Shown here: positions 4,853 to 9,949 of the stretch, one piece after another | Layout: every line of letters begins with the position of its first letter | Numbering within the stretch: the stretch's first letter is position 1 | DNA from: an uncultured Collinsella sp. | Lineage (GTDB): Bacteria; Actinomycetota; Coriobacteriia; Coriobacteriales; Coriobacteriaceae | Direction: 5' to 3' | DNA: 9,949 bases | Assembly (NCBI GenBank): GCA_958448375.1 | Contig: CAUDDU010000021.1 | Span: 1 to 9,949, forward strand | The notes under the pieces: model-generated | Told to the model about the DNA's origin: nothing | Seen by the model: the letters and a program-made list of their open reading frames with translations, nothing else | Database searches by the model: none | Translations under genes and position numbers: made by a program

Positions 4853-7630
4853 CTACCCGCGGTGACGGGCGCGGCTGTACGGCGTATCCGCCATGGGCAG
4901 ATCCGGACGCAGCTTGCCGTCAAACGCGCGATAGGCGTTCTGCACGGCGGGCGCCGTGGGGATCGTTGCGATCTCGCCGATGCCCTTGCCGCCGTATGCC
5001 ACGGGCAACAGTTCGTCCTTCTCCACGTAGATGGCGTGGATATCCGGAATCTCGGGCGCGCGGAACAGCCCGAGCGTGCCGTACCTCGCCTGGGGCACGC
5101 AGTCCTTGAGCGGCCAATCCTCGGTAAGCGCATAGCCCATACCCATGAGCACGCCGCCTTCGATCTGACCCTGGATGGAGATGGGATTGACCACCTTGCC
5201 GGAATCGTGCGCGGCATAGACCTCGCTCACGCGGCCGTCGTCGTCCAAAATGACCACATGCGTGGCAAAGCCGTAGCAGATGTGACTCTTGGGGTTGGGA
5301 ACATCCGCACCCAGCTTGTCGGTCGGCTCCAGGTACACGTAGCCAAACTCGCATCCCTCGAGTGCCTTGATAGCAGCCGCGGGATCTTGAGGATACATAC
5401 CCTGGCCGGCGACGAGTTCCTGCGTGCGCAGCTGATAGGCGCGACCGTCGTCGTACTCGATCTTGACGCCATCACCATGCGCACTCACGGGAGCATCGGG
5501 CGCGGGCTTGCCGGCCTCGATGTCAAGCATGGCGTCGCGCAGCAGGAAGGCGGCGCCGCGCACGGCCTCGCCAGTCACGACCGTCTGACGCGAGCCAGAC
5601 GTGGTGCCGGAGTCGGGAGCGTTCTCGGTGGAGCACTCGCCATTGGCAATGCAGCTCAGCGGCAGACCGCAGGCCTCGGCAACGTCCTGCAAAAAGACCG
5701 TGTTGCAGCCCTGGCCGATGTCGGACGTAGCGGCGTAGACCACGGCGCGGCCATCCTCGACGCGAATCTTGCAGCGGCCGGCGTCGGGCAGGCCAACGCC
5801 CACGCCAGCGTTCTTCATAGCGCAGGCAATGCCGGCGTGGCCGGGATGCGCATAGTAGGCATCCTTGACCTCGAGCAGCGTCTCCTTAAGCGCCGTGGAG
5901 CAGTCGGCAATCTGGCCGTTGGGCAGAACCTCACCCGGCTCGATGGCGTTTCTGTAACGAATCTCCCACGGATCCAGGCCGACCTTCTCGGCCAGCAGGT
6001 CGATCAGGCTCTCGAGCGCAAACTCGGACTGGCAAACGCCAAAGCCTCGGTACGCACCGGCGGGCGGGTTGTTGGTGTAGTAGCCAAAACCGCGAATGTC
6101 GGTGTTCTGGTACTTGTAGGGGCCGACGGCATGCGTGCAGGCGCGCTCGAGCACCGGGCCGCACAGCGACGCGTAGGCGCCGGTATCAAAATTGATCTCG
6201 CAATCCAGACCGGTAAAGTTGCCCTCGACGTCGCAACCCAGTGTAAAGGTACCGTCCATGGCGTGGCGCTTGGGATGGAATGCAAGCGACTCGGCGCGCG
6301 TGAGCTTGCATTTCACAGGACGCTGGAACTTATATGCGGCGAGCGCGGCCAGGTGCTGGATCGAAACGTCCTCCTTACCGCCAAAGCCGCCGCCCACGAG
6401 CATGGTCTCGACGACCACGCGCTCGGGCTCGTTGTCCCAGCCAAACATGTGGGCACACTCTTTGCGCGTGTCGTAGGCACCCTGGTCGGTCGACTGCACC
6501 TTGACGCCGTTCTTGTACGGAAATGCCACGGCGCACTCGGGCTCCAAGAAGGCATGCTCGGTAAAGGGCGTGGTAAAGCGCTGCGTCACGGTAAACGCGC
6601 TCTCCGTCAGCGCCTTGGCGGCGTCGCCGCGCGTCACGTGACGGCTCTGACACACGTTGTCCTTGAGCTCCACTGTGTTGCCAAAGGCAAAGAAGCTGTC
6701 GTGCAGGCGCGGGGCGTCGGCAGCCCTGGCCTCGACAATGTTACGCACGGGCTCCAGCGGCTCGTAATCGATCTTTACGAGCTTCTTGGCCTTCTCGAGC
6801 GTCGCCTCGTCCTCGGCGACCACCAGCACGATGGCATCGCCCACGCAGCGGGTGATATCGCCCGCCGCGATCATGACGTCCCAGTCCTGGATAAGGTGGC
6901 CGACCTGGTTGACCGGCACGTCCTCGGCGCGCAGGATGCCCACCACGCCGGGCAGGGCCTCGGCTTTGGAGGTGTCGATGGAGAGCACACGGGCGCGCGG
7001 ATACTTGGAGCGCACGGCGCTGGCATAGGTCAGGCCCGGCTGATCGAGCTCGTCGATGTCGTCGGGATACTTGCCCTCGCCGAGCACCTTCTTGCGCACG
7101 TCGATACGGAAGGCGCGCTTGCCCACGCCGTAGTCATCGCCGCGCTCCAGATCCTCGTCGATCTGCTTTTCGCCGCGGAGCACCGCAGCGGCCAGCGAGA
7201 TACCCTCGATAATCTTTTTGTAGCCGGTGCCGCGGCAGACGTTACCGCGAATGGCGTACTTGATCTGCTCCTCGGTGGGCTCGGGGTCCTCGGCGATGAG
7301 CGCTGCACCCGCCATGACCATGCCGGGGATGCAAAAACCGCACTGCACGGCGCCCACGGCGCCAAAGGCGTACACAAAGGCCTCGCGCACGTCCTGGGGC
7401 AGGCCCTCAACAGTCACGATGTTGCGACCGGCGGCAAGAGCAGTGGTCAGAACGCACGCCTTCACAGCCGCACCGTCCACATGGATGGTGCAGGTACCGC
7501 AGGCGCCCTCGGAGCAGCCATCCTTGGCGGAGTGAATGTGCAGGTCGTCGCGCAGGTAGCGCAGCAGCGGTTTATTCTCCGTCGTTGTGCGCTCGACACC
7601 GTTAACGGTAAAAGTGAATTCCTGTGCCAT
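4853..7630 (-). CDS. Fused [2Fe-2S]/molybdopterin xanthine dehydrogenase-family hydroxylase (probably selenium-dependent type)
   Basis: A 925-residue molybdenum hydroxylase, with iron-sulfur and molybdopterin parts in one chain and no FAD domain, as in Desulfovibrio gigas aldehyde oxidoreductase. The plant-type [2Fe-2S] domain has C39, C44, C47 and C59. The helical second-cluster domain has C97, C100 and C132, but the fourth position of the usual CRC motif is G134 (NVCRGTGY). The hammerhead domain spans about 185-300. Molybdopterin motifs are GGGFGGKED (413-421), GAYRGFG (525-531), SDIGQG (636-641) and GGKGIGE (880-886), with E886 the probable catalytic base. It should hydroxylate a purine or similar heterocycle in the cytoplasm. 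The ygfK-type neighbour points to the selenium-dependent hydroxylases; substrate and selenium need are inferred. The start is ATG at 7628-7630 with AAGGG upstream, 12 bases after the ferredoxin gene stop. It is the last gene of the operon, ahead of the terminator at 4748-4783. Confidence 0.9.
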   Translation of the reverse strand: MAQEFTFTVNGVERTTTENKPLLRYLRDDLHIHSAKDGCSEGACGTCTIHVDGAAVKACVLTTALAAGRNIVTVEGLPQDVREAFVYAFGAVGAVQCGFCIPGMVMAGAALIAEDPEPTEEQIKYAIRGNVCRGTGYKKIIEGISLAAAVLRGEKQIDEDLERGDDYGVGKRAFRIDVRKKVLGEGKYPDDIDELDQPGLTYASAVRSKYPRARVLSIDTSKAEALPGVVGILRAEDVPVNQVGHLIQDWDVMIAAGDITRCVGDAIVLVVAEDEATLEKAKKLVKIDYEPLEPVRNIVEARAADAPRLHDSFFAFGNTVELKDNVCQSRHVTRGDAAKALTESAFTVTQRFTTPFTEHAFLEPECAVAFPYKNGVKVQSTDQGAYDTRKECAHMFGWDNEPERVVVETMLVGGGFGGKEDVSIQHLAALAAYKFQRPVKCKLTRAESLAFHPKRHAMDGTFTLGCDVEGNFTGLDCEINFDTGAYASLCGPVLERACTHAVGPYKYQNTDIRGFGYYTNNPPAGAYRGFGVCQSEFALESLIDLLAEKVGLDPWEIRYRNAIEPGEVLPNGQIADCSTALKETLLEVKDAYYAHPGHAGIACAMKNAGVGVGLPDAGRCKIRVEDGRAVVYAATSDIGQGCNTVFLQDVAEACGLPLSCIANGECSTENAPDSGTTSGSRQTVVTGEAVRGAAFLLRDAMLDIEAGKPAPDAPVSAHGDGVKIEYDDGRAYQLRTQELVAGQGMYPQDPAAAIKALEGCEFGYVYLEPTDKLGADVPNPKSHICYGFATHVVILDDDGRVSEVYAAHDSGKVVNPISIQGQIEGGVLMGMGYALTEDWPLKDCVPQARYGTLGLFRAPEIPDIHAIYVEKDELLPVAYGGKGIGEIATIPTAPAVQNAYRAFDGKLRPDLPMADTPYSRARHRG

Positions 7631-7642
7631 GGTGATTCCCTT

Positions 7643-8122
7643 CTACACGCCAGCGGCGATGCCGGTGCGGTCGTGGATGGCGCCATGCGGGCAGACGACG
7701 GCGCACATGCCGCACGACAGGCAATCCGCACCGTCGATATGGGCGCAGTTGTCCTCGATGCGGATAGCGCCGGCAGGGCACTTTTTGGCGCACATACCGC
7801 AACCGATGCAGCTCGTGTCGCAGACCTTGCGCGCAATGGCACCCTTATCGGTGTTGTTGCAGCGCACCAGAATGTTCTGGTAGCCGGGGACGAAGGCAAT
7901 CACGCGCTGCGGGCACGCCATGCCGCACAGGCCACAGCCCGTGCACTTGGAGCGGTCCACGCGGGCGATGCCATCGACCAGCGCAATGGCGCCGTGGGGG
8001 CAGGCCGTGACGCAGGCGCCACAGCCAATGCAGCCTTCGCTGCAGCGGGCGTCGCCGCCTGCGGAGGCACAACCACTTCCGCAGGCAACGTAGGCCACGT
8101 TATGTTGAATGGATTTGGCCAT
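7643..8122 (-). CDS. Ferredoxin with four [4Fe-4S] clusters, RnfB C-terminal-like
   Basis: A 159-residue soluble electron carrier. Four CxxCxxCxxxC motifs are complete: C31/C34/C37/C41, C60/C63/C66/C70, C105/C108/C111/C115 and C134/C137/C140/C144. Motifs 1-4 and the linker between the second and third (VPGYQNILVRCNNTDKGA, 78-95, with C88 and C101) follow the plan of the polyferredoxin part of RnfB, without its membrane anchor and Fe-S-binding N-terminus. Extra cysteines C14, C18 and C27 near the N-terminus are not explained by these four clusters. The start is ATG at 8120-8122 with GGCGAG about six bases upstream. It lies 11 bases after the upstream ygfK-like gene and 12 bases before the xanthine dehydrogenase gene. 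It probably carries electrons between those two proteins; the partner assignment is from gene order only. Confidence 0.88.
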   Translation of the reverse strand: MAKSIQHNVAYVACGSGCASAGGDARCSEGCIGCGACVTACPHGAIALVDGIARVDRSKCTGCGLCGMACPQRVIAFVPGYQNILVRCNNTDKGAIARKVCDTSCIGCGMCAKKCPAGAIRIEDNCAHIDGADCLSCGMCAVVCPHGAIHDRTGIAAGV

Positions 8123-8133
8123 AAGAGACTCGC

Positions 8134-9949
8134 CTATTTCTTAAGAAGGTACGAATAGTTGTCGCGCACAGCCCTGATGGTCAGGCGGACGGCCTCGGGA
8201 AGACCGGTGTTGACGGCATCGACCGAGACGGTGCGGACCGTGCCGGCGACGCGAACCTTAAAGTGGTCCTCGTCCACGGCCAGGAAGCCCTCGTTCTCGG
8301 AGTTCTCCATGTCCTCCTCGCTCCAGAACAGGGTGAGCTTGTCCTTGTAGGGACGACCCTCCTGGTAAGGGCAGAACACGGCGCAGTTGCCGCACTCGTT
8401 GCACATGCCGTCGACATGGACGACCTGATGCTTGGCCAGGCCCGGCACCTTAATTGCCACGTTGGCGCGGTTGGGGCACACGTCGCAGCAGACCTCGCAC
8501 ACCGAGCCGCAGCCCAGGCAGCGGGTCTTGGTGCAGTTGCGCTTGTCGCGGCACAGCGACCCCTTGCGCTCGTAGCAGGTGTCCTCGCGGCCGGCCTGAG
8601 CATTCTGGTCGGCGTACTTGTTAAAGTCCACGCCGGCGATGGCACGGGCAACCTCGGCGGCATCGGCGATGGCCTCGACCACGGTGGCAGGACCGCGACG
8701 GCAGTCGCCCGCAGCCCAGACGCCCTCGACGCCGGTGGAGGTGGCGGCAAGGCGGCCGCGACGGTCGTGCTCGACGCCCGCGGCATCGTACAGGCTGGCG
8801 TCGATGCCCTCGCCCACGGCGCAGATCACCGTGGTGGCGGGAAGCTCGACGGTCTCGCCCGTGGCGACGGGGCTGCGACGGCCGCTTGCATCCGGCTCGC
8901 CAAGCTCCATAACATCGCAGGTCAGCACGGCGCCGTTGAACGCCTTGGGCGCCAGCAACTCGCAGAACTCAACGCCGTCGGTAAGAGCAAGATCGAGCTC
9001 TTCCTCGTCAGCGGGCATCTGCTTCTTGGTGCGGCGATACACCAGGCGCACGTTCTTCACGCCAGCCAGACGCTTGGCCACGCGGGCCGCGTCCATGGCG
9101 GTGTTACCGGCGCCAATGACCACGACGTCCTCGCCCAGCTCGAGTTTCTCGCCCTTCTTGGCGGCCTCGAGGAACTCCAGCACGTCGAGCTCGGCACCCT
9201 CGCCTAGGCCCGCAGAGCCGGGCATCCAGGCACCGGTGGCCACGACCACGTCGGTAAAGCCCTGGGCCTTGAGCTCGTCAATGGAATCAACGCGAGCGTT
9301 GAGCTGCACCTTGGCGCCAAAGGCCAGGCAGAGCTCGGCATCGTGGGAGATATCGTCGCTCGCGATGCGGAACTCGGGAATCACGTGACGGACCACGCCA
9401 CCGAGCGAATCGCGGGCCTCAAAGATGGTGACGGGCACGCCGGCGCGCGTCAGGAAGAACGCCGTCGCCAGGCCGGCCGGGCCGCCGCCGATAACGGCAA
9501 CGTTGCGCTCACCGTCGTTGGCGATGGCCTGGGCGCGCAGCTTGGGCAGCACGGCGGTCATGGCCTCACGGGCGGCCTTGAGCTTGCTGGCGCGAATCTG
9601 GGCACCCTCGGGCTCGTAGAACGCACGCTCGCAGGCACGACCGCAGGGATGCGGGCAGATGGTGCCGGTAATAAACGGCAGGGCGTTGCGCTCGATGATG
9701 ATGTTGAGTGCGTCCTCGTAGCGGCCCTCGTCAACAGCCGCCAGATAGGCGGGAATATCCTGTTGGATGGGGCAGCTCGTGCGGCACGGCGTGGTAAAGC
9801 AGTCGGAAAGCGGGCTCTTGCCGGCGACCTTGCGGTCGGGCAGCGGACGCAGCGGCTTCTTGTAGAGCGGGTTGGTGAGCGAGTCAGCCTGAATCGCGGT
9901 CACAGCCTTGAGAGAGACGCCCGCGAACGGCTTGCCGTTCAGATCGCCA
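8134..9949 (-). CDS. ygfK: YgfK-like flavin/iron-sulfur oxidoreductase (putative selenate reductase subunit), 5' end outside the window
   Basis: The C-terminal 604 residues of a larger protein. A GTG at 9901-9903 could be read as a start, but the frame stays open to the window edge and encodes GDLNGKPFAGVSLKA, which fits the interior of YgfK, normally about 1000 residues; the true start is therefore upstream. Numbering from that GTG codon, a GltD-like cysteine set (C35, C40, C44; C83, C87, C91) leads into an FAD-binding GGGPAGLA (139-146) and an NAD(P)H-binding GAGNTAMDAARVA (264-276). C-terminal iron-sulfur cysteines follow at 443-476 (including CLGCGSVCEVCCDVCP) and 501-511 (CNECGNCAVFC). 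YgfK proteins are found beside selenium-dependent molybdenum hydroxylases, and a selenate-reductase role was predicted, not proven. Here it could equally be the NAD(P)-linked electron exit for the hydroxylase. It is the first visible gene of the operon; the stop at 8134-8136 is 11 bases before the ferredoxin gene. Confidence 0.85.
   Translation of the reverse strand, partial: GDLNGKPFAGVSLKAVTAIQADSLTNPLYKKPLRPLPDRKVAGKSPLSDCFTTPCRTSCPIQQDIPAYLAAVDEGRYEDALNIIIERNALPFITGTICPHPCGRACERAFYEPEGAQIRASKLKAAREAMTAVLPKLRAQAIANDGERNVAVIGGGPAGLATAFFLTRAGVPVTIFEARDSLGGVVRHVIPEFRIASDDISHDAELCLAFGAKVQLNARVDSIDELKAQGFTDVVVATGAWMPGSAGLGEGAELDVLEFLEAAKKGEKLELGEDVVVIGAGNTAMDAARVAKRLAGVKNVRLVYRRTKKQMPADEEELDLALTDGVEFCELLAPKAFNGAVLTCDVMELGEPDASGRRSPVATGETVELPATTVICAVGEGIDASLYDAAGVEHDRRGRLAATSTGVEGVWAAGDCRRGPATVVEAIADAAEVARAIAGVDFNKYADQNAQAGREDTCYERKGSLCRDKRNCTKTRCLGCGSVCEVCCDVCPNRANVAIKVPGLAKHQVVHVDGMCNECGNCAVFCPYQEGRPYKDKLTLFWSEEDMENSENEGFLAVDEDHFKVRVAGTVRTVSVDAVNTGLPEAVRLTIRAVRDNYSYLLKK

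Noticed and set aside
4709..8158. Open reading frame of 1149 codons on the plus strand, opposite the xanthine dehydrogenase and ferredoxin genes
   Set aside because: It is the mirror of two well-supported genes with clear cofactor motifs on the other strand. Its product is low-complexity Ala/Gly/His/Val-rich with no motif, as expected when GC-rich codons are read in antisense, and it lacks a ribosome site.
8263..9207. Plus-strand frame of 314 codons opposite the ygfK-like gene
   Set aside because: Antisense shadow of the flavoprotein's coding sequence: low-complexity product, no ribosome site, no recognisable domain.
9901..9903. GTG as the true start of the ygfK-like gene
   Set aside because: The frame remains open upstream to the window edge and encodes residues that fit the interior of YgfK; no ribosome site precedes the GTG. 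The gene is treated as 5'-truncated by the window.

Overview
The window looks like a chromosomal segment of a GC-rich anaerobic gut actinobacterium of the Coriobacteriia, most plausibly Collinsella or a close relative. This is inferred from the codon and protein style, the molybdenum-hydroxylase/YgfK gene set, and an AbiEi-like protein of the kind common in Actinomycetota. No rRNA or other marker gene is present to prove it.

Layout: (1) 41-775, minus strand, a DEDDh 3'-5' exonuclease. (2) 776-1285, a non-coding-looking stretch. It holds a decayed ATPase C-terminus and, at 1034-1159 on the plus strand, an unlisted 41-residue hydrophobic/cationic peptide gene with a perfect Shine-Dalgarno. Facing it is a complete minus-strand transcription unit with promoter and intrinsic terminator: the anatomy of a type I toxin-antitoxin locus. 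(3) 1456-2847, minus strand, an ATPase_2/DUF234 protein with a PD-(D/E)XK-like C-terminus, preceded by a perfect 25-bp inverted repeat carrying two copies of TATAGCTAGCTATA. (4) 3428-4426, plus strand, an AbiEi-like DNA-binding protein with a nuclease-like C-terminal domain. (5) Three intergenic arrays of one 48-bp palindromic unit (about 62-bp period) at 1286-1458, 2972-3142 and 4448-4731, which bracket the ATPase gene and the AbiEi-like gene.

(6) 4853-9949, minus strand, a co-directional operon read in the order ygfK-like oxidoreductase (5' end beyond the window), four-cluster RnfB-like ferredoxin, then a fused [2Fe-2S]/molybdopterin xanthine dehydrogenase without an FAD domain. It ends at a strong terminator at 4748-4783. 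The hydroxylase would oxidise a purine or related heterocycle, pass electrons through its own iron-sulfur clusters to the ferredoxin and on to the flavin/NAD(P) protein. Genes of this type accompany selenium-dependent molybdenum hydroxylases and anaerobic purine/urate breakdown clusters. An unusual point is that the fourth cysteine expected for the second [2Fe-2S] cluster is glycine here.

The left half (1-4750) is accessory in character, made of single-gene cassettes, repeats and regulatory DNA. The right half is a metabolic operon. The strongest candidates for something not yet described are the type I toxin-antitoxin-like locus at 961-1254 and the 48-bp palindrome family.
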